From positions 191,339,741 through 191,403,740 of the forward strand of contig CM041465.1 in NCBI GenBank assembly GCA_023213395.1: a DNA stretch of 64,000 bases. The letters run 5' to 3'. The stretch comes from Cycas panzhihuaensis (taxonomy: Eukaryota; Cycadophyta). Position numbers and translations under genes: made by a program. Under the pieces are notes generated by a model. That model was not told where the DNA came from. It did not search any database and worked only from the letters and a program-made list of their open reading frames with translations. This document shows, piece after piece, positions 45,150 through 57,028 of the stretch; within the stretch, counting starts at the first letter, position 1, and the number at the start of each line of letters is the position of its first letter.

Positions 45150-48100
45150 TTAATGATAATGAACATTGTTAGTTGGAATTGTCTGATCAATTTAGGCGCA
45201 TGTTGATCATAAGATTATCATAAGTTACATGTGTTATGCATTCTCTGTTTGCAAGAAGTCAAGCATGCACGACACAACCTAAGGTTCATTACTTCCTACA
45301 TTTGGAACAATGGATAATCCTTTTCCGCTAAACATGTAGATGGGAAGGGAGGTCTCATTACTTTGGTGTAGTCTTCACCAGCTAAGTGTATCACTTCCTT
45401 TAGTACAACCCCAAACAATAGATGTGTTTGGCTATTATTAAGAATGGATAGTTTTGTCCTAGGAATTGTAAATATTCATGCCCTAAACTTTCTTAATGAA
45501 AGAGCTTGATTGTGGACATGGGTAAGCTCTAACTTGCCAGAGGCCTCTTAGGTCTTTTGTGGCAATTTTTGCATGGTCAATGTCCCTTTCAACAAAACAG
45601 GGGGCAAATCTTTTAAATGGCATTAGAAGGAAAGGACAACTTGGCATACTCTCAAAAGTAAACTAGATACGTATAGGCCCAATGCCTCAAGAAGGTTTGA
45701 AGGTTATGAACCTTGGTTTACAGGCTCAAATATTTGTTCAAAGCATGACAGGATCTTGAAGCAATTGGGTCATAACTAGACTTGCTTGTCTCACAAAGAT
45801 GGCAGACTCGTCAAGGTTCTAAACGATTCTCTTCTATCAAACAACCACCCTATGTCTTTCTCTCTATCTTGGGGTAACGAAAAGACTAATGACTAAAGGG
45901 TCACTAAAGACTAATGTTCTTGAACTTTGATCACCCTATCCAATGGGTCTCACGAACTATTGGCAAAGGTTCTTGTTATAAGGATTATGACCCTGTTTTT
46001 TGAGATTTTATGCCCTGAACAAAATGGTTTCATCAAAGGCCAATTTATCTTGGGTAATTGTGCCGTCCCTTAGGGCACTTTGGCAGGAGTCCTCACTCAA
46101 GTCTCCAAATTATTGTTGTAGAAGAGAAGATAATTTTAAAAAAATTAAAAAAAAAGCAACAAAAGTTGCAAGGACAAAGTGTGCATACACCTAGGCACAA
46201 CCCGTACAAATTGCAACAGTTCCAATGACCCCAAAAACAAAGATTTTATAACTTACGTTAATTTGGTCTTCGTCTCATCCACAATTCTCTCCAACTTCTT
46301 GGAAATGGCTTTAACCAAAGTTTGATCAATCAATTGTTCAAGATGGAAACCATTCAAAGACAACATGCAATACATTCTCCTCATGGAGGTGCAATTCACC
46401 AATGCTCCATACAAAAGAATCACTCAAAAGAATGTAGGACCAATGGCATTCACAAAAATGCCCAACAATGGGGATTCCAAATCTCTTGTGATCTATGAGC
46501 ATGGCTACCTATCAGCGTAGGCAAAATGCAAAGTCTATCACTAGTATTATAGGTACTAGAGAAGGAATGAAATGAGCAAGAGCATTAGGGCAAGATATCC
46601 TCTTTATGGAACTAGATTTCAAAAACCCTATGACAAAGCAGAATGGGGCTTCATAATTGCCATGCTTAGCGTCCTAGGGTTTGGGGTTAAGTTGTAGAGA
46701 ATGGTGTAAATTCTATTCAAGGATGCTTCTGCTTGCATTTCAATTAATGGGGTGCTCTCTCAACCAATCTACTTAGAAAGATCCATAAGGCAAAGGTGTG
46801 CCCTCTAGCCTTGTCTTTCTGTTTTAGCAATAGATGCTCTTTGTTATCTTTTGCATGATAAAGTCAATTATGGTTGCCTTAAGGGCATTAGTCTTCTAGA
46901 TTTGAACAAATAGATGGTTAATAGTCATTTTGCAAATGAACCATTCCTAATCGTCAAAAATGAGCCAAAAAGCATTTCCCAAGCCTTAGATATTGTTAAT
47001 ATTTTTCGTGCATCCTCTAGGTCCAAAATCCAAGGGAAAAAGACTGCATGCTATTTGTAATCACCCAGGAGCATGCTAGGGTGGCTCAATCAATCAATAC
47101 AATTGGAAATGAATCCAAACTAGGGAAATTTTCAAATTATTAGAAACCCCTTTGATTTTGGAGCTTTATTACCTAAAATATAGGAATATGTGATAAATAG
47201 AGTTGAGAGGAAGCTTACCTTGTGGTCCCCTTAGTTCCCATCCCTAGCAAGTAAGTTTCAAATTTGCTCGAAGATTATGGCCACCACGCACACATATCAT
47301 TCATCGTGCAAGGTGCCTTCCAATGTGATATATGACAAACTAATGAAAATAATTACATCTTTCCTCTGGTCCATTATGCAGGGCAAGGTGGGATTCAACT
47401 AAATCAATTGATTGATCTGTTGCAAGCCCAAGGAAATTAGCGTGTTAGGTCTCATCAATATCAAACTTCAAAGAAGAATCCCCTATGTCAAATAGTTGGT
47501 AAAAGTGATTGAAGGAGAAAAAGCTTGGAAAAAACTTGGTAAGGCATAATGTTGTGTAGTCCAAGCCATGTGGCATAAGTAGATTCAACTTGAACATTCA
47601 TGAAGCATTAATTATGCCAATCCTAGTCAAGGTGGCAGGTTCTCCTTGTTCAAAGCAATTTGGGAGGGCATGGGAGGAGTGTAAGAAACTATCGACATAG
47701 AGGGGGGATAAGCCAAGTCAAAGGTTGTCCATTCAAGATCATTTCATCCAATGGCCTCCATTATTGCAGTGAGGCAATTAATGTTAGGGTCAAAATCCTA
47801 AGAGTCTCTATAAATGAGGGCCAACAATTATTTCTAAGTTATTTGACAAGATTGGAGTGTGGTGGAAATCATGGACAACTGTTAGGCAAAAATTCAAACT
47901 TAAAAGCATTGACAAGTTCATTATTGAAGAAATATGGAATCAATGTCCTGCAACCCAAATCCCTAACCTAGCCACAAAAGGGTGTAGTAAATGGCAACAT
48001 GATTGAACATGAAAGCACTGAAAAACCATTCAATAGATTCTACACCTTGCATTCTTAGAAAAATCTTGCCAACTACGTTAGAATATCTGTCAAACTCAAT

Positions 48101-48600
48101 TAGTTCTAGCAAATTGATTATAGTGAAATGACATGGGAGTGAAAGTTTGGGAGGATGAGGCATGCACCTGTGAAGGGAAAAAAAAAAAAAAAAAAAGCCT
48201 TTTATGCCTAATTGATATCCATAATGGATTGGTTGTTAAAGCTAAACTAGCCAAGATCAACCTTAAAGACACGACATGTGCATTCTAGAGACAAAAGGAA
48301 ACATTACTCCACCTTTTTTGGTGGTGCACCTTAGCCACATTAGCATGTTCTCTAGTTAGCAACAACTTCACCCAACTAGTCACAAATGAGCAACTTAGAT
48401 GGAATGTTGCCTTGCTCAGAGATACACAACTATTTTCAAGCACCTTCCAACCAGCTTGGGAGCTCTTAATAATTAAAATTTTATATTCTATTTGGAAATT
48501 AGGAATTCTATGTTTTTTAAACACAAATCACTGACATGCACATTCACAAAAGAAATGCTTTTGACCATGCTAAATGAAGGTGCCCTACAAATTAGCAATC
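45150..48600 (+). pseudogene. LINE ORF2: endonuclease, RT, zinc-finger tail
   Basis: An APE-type endonuclease region opens at about 45163 (NIVSWNC). RT blocks: the RQRCAL region near 46790, HFANEPFLIVKNEPKS near 46925 (catalytic FADD decayed), and IQGKKTACYL, FPSLASKFQICSKIM and GLINIKLQRRIP up to 47480. A late ETLLHLFWWCTLATLACS block near 48300 is the zf-RVT tail of plant L1. Frameshifts are many. An A-run of about 20 at 48178-48198 interrupts the C-terminal part. Together the domains would nick target DNA and reverse-transcribe the LINE RNA there. Confidence 0.78.
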
Positions 48601-49190
48601 ACACTAGGAAAGTTTAGGTAGAGCTTGCTCACTTTTTGGAGCTAATTGAGCATTGAGGTGCACCTGCGTGCACCATGCCCAAGGTACTATTGAAGGAGGG
48701 AAGCTCCAAACTAGTTCAAAGTTCCACGAAGCTGCTGTAGAGGAAGAAACAGATCCAAAAAGAACCACACCATTATTTCACTTCAACCACATTCAAATTC
48801 TCATATGTAGGTTAGCTTGGCCAGTCCAAGACCTAATGAACAACACACCACATAGGTGCTAGTTACGATCAATATCGAACCAGCCACTTATAAAGGATGT
48901 GAGTTGATAGATAACCACTAGGGCAAGGGTGATAACAGAGGGGGCTACAAATCTATTACCATCCAACTGAATTTTGATTTACATAATCTTGAATCAACCT
49001 CATAAGCTCAAATATAAAGATGCAATGTAATTATATCTTTTTATTGCTTTCCCCTAGAGGGAAGATCTTGCTTGTATCATCAAGGGAGATGGAGGAGATG
49101 ACATTCTCTCCCCTACCTTTTTTTGTTGTACCAAGTACATAATTGTTTTGACTTAATGAATTGTCATTTACAAAAAAGGAAAAAAAAAAA
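48600..49190 (+). other. LINE 3' untranslated region and A-rich tail
   Basis: No coding sequence. It ends in ACAAAAAAGG followed by a run of A, immediately before TCTCAAAG. Confidence 0.65.
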
Positions 49191-49198
49191 TCTCAAAG

Positions 49199-49699
49199 TG
49201 GTCAACCTTATATCAAAGAAGCCAAACAAATAACTCACAAGCAACCTTCAAATGGTAAGCTCTCTATTAAGAGAACAATCGCAAATCCTTTTGTTCCATA
49301 TAATCAAATAAGAAATTAATTCACAGTTTTAGTTTTAGTATAGATTAAAATGCTAACAAAACATTATCCAAACCATAATAGCAATGTTCAAAAAGAAAGA
49401 AAAATTGACAAGTCAAAAAAAATCAAACAAATAATATCTTTCAAAATATTCAAAAAACAAAGCAATAAAATAAGACAATTTTTTTTCTTTTCTTAAATGC
49501 ATATTCATACTTGTTAAAATAATACAAATATTTTATGTGAAAGGTAAGCTGCTACCATAGATATTAAAACACATCCTCTACAAAATATGAGTATTATGTG
49601 CTATATGCTCAATGTGCCATCAGGCAGGGATTATACAAGTCCAAAACTTAAGGCCAGCAATGAAATTCAAAATTTCAAATAATGAGATCAATCATCAAA
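49199..49699. other. AT-rich sequence downstream of hAT fragment
   Basis: No gene recognised. It may include the hAT 3' non-coding end, but I could not identify a terminal inverted repeat. Confidence 0.45.
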
Positions 49700-50251
49700 C
49701 TAGGATAACACAACATCGTTGTCATCATCATCTATATCTTTATCTTTCTTGTTTTCATTAGCATCAACATGATAATCAAGATGAGGGATATCAACATGAG
49801 ATTTAGATGTGTCTTTTAACAAATTATGACTAACTAAGCGTATGATGCTATGTACAAAAACAAGAGACTCTAAAGGTTTCGGTTTCAGCTTGTTCCTCTT
49901 TTTGGAGTGAATAAACTCAAATGTACTCCAAGTTCCCTTGCAAACAAAGACAGTACAGGATTGATCCAATATACAACTTCAACATAGAGATACATAAGAC
50001 TTCAACCAAAACCATGTTGGGCCACGTCCCTTGTCCCCTTCATTATATTCATTTATTTTGTCTCATATTTTTTTGTTGTAAAATAAGATCAAGGTACATT
50101 CTCTCCATGCAATCATATAAGCTTTTTATGACCGCCCCATCAAACATTTAACCAAATCCAAATGAGTGAGGCTCTAAAAAACATGTTATTGCATGTAATG
50201 CCATATACATCGTGTTCCACCTATTGTCAACCACCTCCCAAATAGAATCAT
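49700..50251 (-). pseudogene. hAT transposase C-terminal fragment (part 1)
   Basis: The minus strand reads IWEVVDNRWNTMYMALHAI then CFLEPHSF near 50240-50150, and GTWSTFEFIHSKKRNKLKPK with ESLVFVHS near 49940-49850. These are the RW...LH block and the C-terminal dimerisation region of plant hAT transposases (cut-and-paste, nuclear). An acidic tail (DKDIDDDDND) ends at 49700. Frameshifts lie between the two blocks. The coding sequence continues across the solo LTR to 50832-50890. Confidence 0.8.
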
Positions 50252-50826
50252 TGTGGAAAATGGGCATTAGGCCACATTAGTCCCAAGATCATAAGTACAA
50301 GCATAATACTGCAAATGCATGAAAGCATGAAAGCATAAACAATACAAAGAGAAATAGGAGCAAGAGAAAATGATACCCAATATGTGGAGTTGGAATTGGT
50401 CCAAGCTCCCAAGAAGAAACAGTTTGATTAGCAAACTGATAGCACAACAATACAGCTCCAACTCTCCTTGTGAGACAATGAGGAGAGGTCTCATTATATA
50501 GAGTGAAATGAGAGACCTAAGGCCTTGGATGTTTGACAAGTGTCAAACATCCAAGATATGACTTGGATCATGAGCAAAAGTGCTTGGATCCTCACCTAAG
50601 GCCTTGGATGTTTGACAAGTGTCAAACATCCAAGATACATCACTTGGATCACTCAAAAAAGTGCACGAGGGTCCATTGACCCTTTAGTGACAACGTTGTG
50701 TCACTAGAAAGAATGTGGGTGTGCACTTTATCACTTAAGTGATAAGTCACCCCTAAAGTATAAAGTGCATATATTACATGAAAAATAAAAGTACATTCAC
50801 TTAACATTTAAACATAAGGTTTAACA
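50252..50826 (-). repeat. solo copia LTR, TSD ATCAT, inside hAT gene
   Basis: 575 bp with plus-strand ends TGTGGAAAAT and GGTTTAACA. The perfect duplication ATCAT lies at 50247-50251 and 50827-50831. It is the same family as 13490-14040. No primer site or polypurine tract adjoins, so it is a solo LTR left by LTR-LTR recombination. It contains a 79-bp tandem duplication, each unit with the perfect inverted repeat TTGGATGTTTGACA around AG (50525-50554, 50604-50633), and a TATATAATGAG box on the minus strand. Confidence 0.95.
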
Positions 50827-50831
50827 ATCAT

Positions 50832-50890
50832 AATTGCTTTAAATGCCACAGAAAGCTTCCTTGATTTTCTCTTTGGCTTGATTTTCTCTT
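50832..50890 (-). pseudogene. hAT transposase fragment (part 2, upstream)
   Basis: Removing the solo LTR and one ATCAT restores one minus-strand frame, in which an EKIKEAFCGI segment leads across the join into YDSIWEVVDNRW. The usual hAT spacing between the E.I..AF block and the RW block is kept. Sequence further upstream is replaced by a copia LTR from about 50930. Confidence 0.75.
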
Positions 50891-50929
50891 TGTCACATGA
50901 TATGAAAACTAAACGAATCATGACCACAA

Positions 50930-51313
50930 GACACCCAAATATGTTCATCACTTTGACTATTCATTCCCACAAAGCATATCCCAATATAACATTTGTAACA
51001 CATAGTGCCACATGAATCACAACTCCCCAACTCATTTCATTAATCCAAATAGTTGAGTACATCATACATTTATAGATTACAAATGTTCTAAACATAGGAA
51101 TGTAGTAATAACCACTTCATAATGGTTAATTAATAACTACCTCAAATTATGGTAGGCTCTAAACCTTATTTAATACTTCAACTATCTTTGACTTCCACTA
51201 ACCATCGTTTTTAAATAACATTGACAAAGAATATTCCATGTGAGGAAATATTCTAATAACATTACAAATGAACTTAAACGAACATGAAATGGAAATGTAA
51301 ATTATTTCTAACA
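50930..51313 (-). repeat. 3' LTR of element C
   Basis: Ends TTTCTAACA on the plus strand at 51313. The left end is uncertain (about 50930) because the first ~100 bases are diverged. The rest aligns with 53151-53552 (shared AATGGTTAATTAA, CTCAAATTATGGTAGGCT and GTGAGGAAATATTCTAAT). Confidence 0.75.
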
Positions 51314-51329
51314 CCCTCCCATTATGTTA

Positions 51330-53150
51330 AGTTCATTCTCTCATAAACATCAATGTCTTGAGGCTCTCAAATCTCTCACGACTCAAAACTTTAGTGAGAA
51401 TATCTACAATTTGATCATTTGTATGACAATAAACCAATTCAACTATGTCATTCTCCACTTGCTCTCAAATAAAGTGATAGCGTGTTTCCACATGCTTGGT
51501 TCTGAAGTGAAAATTTGGATTCTTCGACAGTTGGATGGCACCTTGATTGTCGCAGAACAATTGAATAAGCTAATCTTGAACAAATCCAAAGTGATTAAGA
51601 AGCCCTCTAAGCCAAATGGTTTCACAAGTTGCTATAATTGCAATTTTATATTCTTCCTCAATAGAAGACAAAGAAATTGTTGATTGTAACTTGTTGCTCA
51701 AAGAAATCAAACCATAACTAAATGCAAATGCATATCCTGATGTAGATTTCCTCTTCTTAGCATCTACTGTCCAATCTAAGTCAATGAAGCCCTATAATCT
51801 AAATTCAAAAGATTTCTGAAACAAAAGTCCAAACCGAATAGTTCCATAAACATATCTCAGAATGTGCTTTGTTGTTTTCTAATGTGTGGTAGATGGAGCA
51901 CTCATGTGTTGAAATACCACACCAACAGCAAAACTCAAATCAAGCCTATTGTTAGTCGAATATATGAGACTATCCACTAGTTGCATGTACAAAGTTTTAT
52001 TTACTATTTTATCACCAAATTCCTTTACTAAATACCAACTTCCATGGGTGTAACAACTGATTTATATACTCTCCATATGGAAGCGTCTTAACAAATCATA
52101 TGCATTTTCTGACTAATATACAAAGATGTTGTCACCCTTCTACGCGATCTCCATCCCAAGGTAGAAATGTGGAAGTCCAAGATCAATCATCTCAAAAGCC
52201 TTTGACAATTGCTTTTTTAGTGTGTTGATCTTTATAATGTTACTACCAATAAAAATGAGGTCATCAATGATAATCAATGCATGAATGGCACACCCTTGGT
52301 CCTTGTTTAAGCGCATAAAGAGCTTCCTTTAATCTGCAAAAAAGCTACTCATGTCCAACTTTCTCAAATCCTTTAAGTTGTTTCATGTAGACCTCTTCAT
52401 CTAGAATGCCATTCAAAAATGCATTATTCACATCCATTTGATGAAGTTCCCAACCAAATTGAGTTGCAAAGAATATTAGCATTTGTATAGTGGTCATTTC
52501 TGCTACAAGAGCAAAAGTCTCCTCAAAGTCAATTCCAGTTGTCTAAGCATGGCCTTTTGCAACAAGTCAAGCTGTGTATCTTTCTATAGCACCATCAGAT
52601 TGATACTTTACTCAATATAACCATCTACAACCAATTACCTTTTTTTCTAAAGGTGACTCAACAAGATCCCAAGTGTCATTCTTCATAATAGAGTCGTATT
52701 CTTCATTTATGGCTTCTTGCCATTGAGCCAAGAATCCTAGGCTTCATGGAATAATTGTGGCTCATCAATACTTAGGATTTTTTACATCAAGGCAAAGTTG
52801 GTTTTATTCCTTATTTGAATCCCTAAATCAAGATTCACAACTCCAAAATCTTTAATGGTTTGCAAAGACCACTTAGATAATTTCTTTTGAGGAGAGAAAG
52901 GAATAGTAGAAGAGGGAGGAGCAAAAGAAGTAGAACCTTCACCATTATCTTTTTTTTGAGTTTCATTATCCTCACCCTCTCTAACATCCTTCCCTTTATG
53001 TTTTTCATCTTCTCTAATAGTACAATAAGTTGATCATCATCATGAGTTTCTTGAAAGAATACATCTCTACTAAGAATAATTTTCTTCTCAATGAGACTCC
53101 AAAGTCTATATGCTTTTGATGTCATATTATACCCAACAAAAATGCATTCT
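51330..53150 (-). pseudogene. element C integrase end, RT and RNase H
   Basis: ECIFVGYNMTSKAYRLW and KKIILSRDVFFQE near 53140-53030 finish integrase. RT is readable in fragments, with the catalytic box as IIDDLIFIGSN near 52260 (Tyr replaced). RNase H shows STSGYAFAFSYGLISLSNK near 51735 and ETIWLRGFLI near 51620. There are many stops. The ~48 bases encoding STSGYAFAF and following residues are the parent of the tandem repeat in element B. Confidence 0.85.
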
Positions 53151-53552
53151 TGTAGGAAGAGAGTGGATAGGAGTAGGACATATAGCATAAAGCACATGCA
53201 AGAATATTTGCAAGAGATGACAATACGCTAACGTATCACAGCTCTCCAACAATCTCTCTCTTTAAAAACATAATAGAGCACACAATATATGTAGATTACA
53301 TATGTACCAAAGATAGGAATTAGTTTTAACCATATCATAATGGTTAATTAACTACTCCCTCAAATTATGGTAGGCTATCAACTACCATATTTAATGTAGT
53401 AAGCATCTTTGACTCCTACTAACCAACACATTAATGACTTTGACTAAGAATATTCTCTCACTTAAAATATTCTATGTGAGGAAATATTCTAATTACATGA
53501 AAGGAAATGAACTTAAATGAACATGTAATGGGAATGTACATTATTTCCAACA
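53151..53552 (-). repeat. 3' LTR of element B
   Basis: 402 bp, plus-strand ends TGTAGGAAGAG and TTTCCAACA, followed by the polypurine tract complement CCCTCCCATAATG (53553-53565). Confidence 0.93.
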
Positions 53553-53565
53553 CCCTCCCATAATG

Positions 53566-54720
53566 TTAAGTTCATTTATTATCATAAACATCAGTGTCCT
53601 AAGTCTCTCAAACTTCTCACAACTCAAAATCTAGGTGTGAATATCACAACTTGAGGGACGATGCATCAATCCAATTATCCCAGACTTCTCTTGTTGCCGA
53701 ACAGAATAACGATCTTCTTTCACAAACTTGAATCTGTCATGGAAACCTAATTCTTCAAAAGCTGGAAGGCATCTTAGTTGTTGTAGAACAACTAAACAAG
53801 TCACATATGGTTAAGAAGTCCATTATGCCAAAACAACTTCTTAGATGTTGTAACTGCTACGTTGTAAACTAACTCGGTGGAAGACAATGAAACTATCAAT
53901 TGTTTCTTAATGCTCCAAGAGATCAACCAAAACTAAGTGACTATGCACATCCTATTGTTGATTAGGTTGTTATTGTTGCAAGAAGCCAACCAGAATTAAG
54001 TGCTAATACATATCTTGTTGTTGATTAAGACCAATCAGAACTAAGTGTCAATATGCACATCCTATTGTTGATTCGGCTTTTACTATTGTAAGAGATCAAC
54101 CAGGACTAAGTGGTCAACGCACATCCTATCATTGATTAGGATCAACCAGAACTAAGTGTCATCCACATCTTCTTGTTGAATATGCCTTTGTAGTTGCGTG
54201 TACAAAGCTACCAAAGAGGATTTCATCATCCTCATGCATTTCATGCTAGTTGTGATCATCAATGCGTGAAAATCACGCTCATTATCTCACTTCTCCAAAT
54301 GTCATCAATCTTGGCATACAATATCATGCTTGATTCTATGCACTATTGTATTTGCCAAGGCATTGTCACTTTAAAGAATTGTTAGGTGTTTTCATTAACA
54401 CCACAACACTGCAACTATCATCACCATAACACATTAAGCTACAATAATAAGCTACCCAACTCACAAATGAAAGAGGTTGAGGTAGACTTCCTATTACAAA
54501 GGTATGATAAGTATCATGCAGGTTGATAAGAGTAATGTACTCTACAATTCAACAACACAATCCACTTGTCTCCTTCAATTTCTGCACAAGAAGAGAGTAG
54601 AGGATAGCAAGTATCAAGAGTCCATCAAATCCTTAGGAGTCTTCTTGCATCATATACAAGCAGTTTCCATGAAGATGAGTGATCTTTTCATCAACCACTA
54701 GCAAATTAATGAATGCTAGT
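53566..54720 (-). pseudogene. element B RNase H and gag remnants
   Basis: RNase H remnants at 53680-53900 read IVSLSSTE then VTTSKKLFWHNGLLN. Next are the five tandem units at 53918-54182. From about 54400 to 54720 the sequence parallels the gag end of element C (63700-63960), including the HEEQ-region antisense text AATAAGCTACCCAACTCA. Everything between RNase H and gag in a normal copia is absent. Confidence 0.65.
53918..54182. repeat. five tandem copies of a 48-bp RNase H-derived unit
   Basis: Units near 53918, 53980, 54030, 54093 and 54141 share GATCAACCA[A/G]AACTAAGTG, then CACATCCTATTGTTGATTAG. Spacers of 0-16 bases rich in TTATTGTTG separate some units. The unit matches element C near 51700-51745, which encodes STSGYAFAFS. 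Confidence 0.82.
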
Positions 54721-54879
54721 GTTCCAGGTTCCTGTCATGCCATCTCATGTCGTGTCGTATCGTGCGATGCCATCAATTGGGTCTAATTTGGCAATTCACA
54801 AACATTTTATGAAGTCTGTAATTAAGAAAAATAAGGAGAAATAGTGTTCAAATCACTGCAAGTGTCACATCACTCAGTG

Positions 54880-55860
54880 ACCACAAAGTGAATTACACTT
54901 AAAGAGTGCAAATAAAAAGGTTTAAAAATCCTTTTAAATACATCATTAAAAGATGATGAAGTACAATAAGAAGTCCTCTTAAAGTGCTCTCAAAGGAGGA
55001 CAAAGTACATTAAAAAACTCCTCTTAAAATACTCTCAAAGTACATTGAAAAATCCTCTTAAAATAGAGTTAAAGGATATACTCTAAAGAGGATAAAGTAC
55101 ATGAGAAAATTGCCATTGAAGTACTCTTAAATCAAGCCAATAAATTACCTTTTAAAAGAAGATGAACTCCTTAAGGTATCATAACCAATAAAGAAATATT
55201 CTCAAAGAGGATAAAATACTTAACAGAAATCCTTTAAAATACTTCGTTTAAATGACGCCAGAAACATACTTAAAAAGAGGATAAGCCACATTAATAATCC
55301 TCTTAAAGTACTATATAATTGAGGCCAAAAAGATATATTTCAAGGAGGATAAGATACTTTTAAAACCTTTTGAAATAATCTTTTAAATATTGTCAAAAGG
55401 CCTCTTTAAAAAGAAGATAAATGATCATCTTGACATACCTGTTATGCCACCAAAAGATACTTTAAGGGGATAATATGCATAAAATCCTCTTGAAATACTC
55501 TTTTAATTGAAGCTAGAAATGCTCTTTTATGCCATCAAAAATATACCTTAAAAAAGAGGATAAGGTATATTAAAAATCCTCTTAAGGTATTGTTTTATGC
55601 CACTAAGAAAATATCTTCTAAAATGATCCCAAGAATATCCTTTAAAGAGGATAAATTACATGATAGGGATCATCTTAAAGTAACTTTTTATGCCACCGAG
55701 ATACTTTAGAAAGAGGATGAAATGTATTAAATTCCTCTAAAAGTACTCTCATTCCAAGCTAGTAAAATATATTTAAAGAGGAAAAAGTGCTTAACAATCC
55801 TCTTAAATATAATATCCTTTGAGTTAAATAGCTTAAAAAATCTCTCTGAGATGCAAAACT
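54880..55860. repeat. ~1-kb degenerate hairpin minisatellite
   Basis: About ten to eleven units, roughly 60-110 bases each. Each has AAAGAGGATAAAGTACATT, a short loop, then ATCCTCTTAAAGTACTC, and often TTTATGCCA as a linker. AGAGGAT and ATCCTCT are inverted, so each unit can form a stem-loop. Units are strongly diverged. The array lies between gag remnants and the primer site of element B, in its leader. Confidence 0.85.
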
Positions 55861-56870
55861 CAATTACTCAAAGAATGTCCTTCAAAAATGACTAAAACAT
55901 CCTCTAAAAGTGTTTTAAGCCATAAGAATGAATCTCTTAATGAAGGACTTATAAAAAGCAACTTTTTAAAAATTAATCTTTAATCAAAATAAGCATATTC
56001 TTAAGAAGATGTTAATGTATATAACATAATGTTACATACTTTAGAAATTCGTCGAATTTTTTTGGACTACAATTCCTGGCAACTCAAATTTCTCTGGCGG
56101 GGACTATCTTATCGATGGCAACGCGCCGACATCAAACTTGGACGATAGGATGGCATATAGTTATCGACGATCGAACTGGCGACTCTAAGCAATAGTTGGT
56201 AGCTATGGCGTTTAGTCTACACCGGCGTCTGGCGTCCCTGCGGAATACTGCAAGCGACAACGTACAAACGAAAGATGCAGCAGAGTTGCAATAGCAAACA
56301 AAGGGAAAAGGATGCAACAACAGTGTGTCTTAGCAATGACTACTAAGCAATTGCTCTGCAATCATACAGACAGTGTAATGTCCATATTAATAGTTATATT
56401 GATTCTTTCCAACATCTGTACCGACAGCAACGATGGTTGAGTGGAGGCGGGAAGCCGTGCACTGAAATGGCAGCTATCAACTGAGGGTGTCTCAACGAAC
56501 AATGGTAGACAGGCGATTGTCCCTGCAATGGCAGCATGAACGGCTATGGGACGGCTAGTTCATAATAGTCCTTACGCAGACCAGCAATCGGAGAACTAGG
56601 TGATCAAACAACGGCCAAAGTTGAGTCAGTGGAGCCAACACAAGCAACCGATAGCAACTCAAGAGAGGCTTCTCCATGCTTGGACTGATAAGTTCTAGCA
56701 AACCTTTCTTCAAACACTTTACACTAGACAGAATATCTCAAAGACATAGGTGTGTAGTTAGTAGTTCTAAATTCTCACAGTTATAAGAAGAGGGAGGTCA
56801 TTTCAGGACAGAACCTAACACATGAATAGAATCATCTTTAGATTCCAGCATATAGTTATTAAGAATATAT
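55861..56870. other. leader of element B, no gene
   Basis: The right half (56080-56660) is noticeably more GC-rich (CGGCG, GGCGACTC) than the surrounding AT-rich sequence. No open frame has a recognisable domain. Confidence 0.5.
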
Positions 56871-56882
56871 GTTTTGATACCA

Positions 56883-57028
56883 TGTAGGAAGAGAGTGGTT
56901 AGGAGTAGGACACATAGCATAAAGCACATGCAAGAATATTTGCAAGAGATGACAATACGCTAATGTATCATAACTTTCCAACAATCTCTCTCTTTAAAAA
57001 CATAATAGAGCATATAATATATGTAGAT
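56883..57028 (-). repeat. 5' LTR of element B, left piece
   Basis: Starts TGTAGGAAGAGAGTGG and aligns with 53151 onward until interrupted at TAGAT (57024-57028). Confidence 0.93.

Larger units (their letters stand above)
40087..49190 (+). mobile_element. L1-type LINE, interrupted by two LTR insertions
   Basis: ORF1 (about 40400-41300) and ORF2 (about 45150-48600) lie in normal order. A 3' UTR follows, ending in an A-rich tail at 49171-49190. TCTCAAAG directly follows the tail (49191-49198) and also occurs at 40079-40086, a possible target duplication that would place the LINE start near 40087. The copia-type element 41341-44601 sits in the ORF1 tail and a copia LTR at 44697-45045. Without those the LINE is about 5.5 kb, normal for plant L1. 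Confidence 0.75.
50930..53150 (-). mobile_element. copia element C, 3' part (LTR, RNase H, RT, integrase end)
   Basis: From right to left: integrase C-terminus, RT, RNase H, polypurine tract complement (51314-51326) and 3' LTR. It is the downstream half of a minus-strand copia whose upstream half resumes at 62488. The frame joins exactly after removal of 53151-62487 and one ATTCT. Confidence 0.9.

Noticed and set aside
54880-55860. CRISPR-like repeat array
   Set aside because: Units are degenerate, have no unique spacers of constant length and sit in a plant retroelement leader.
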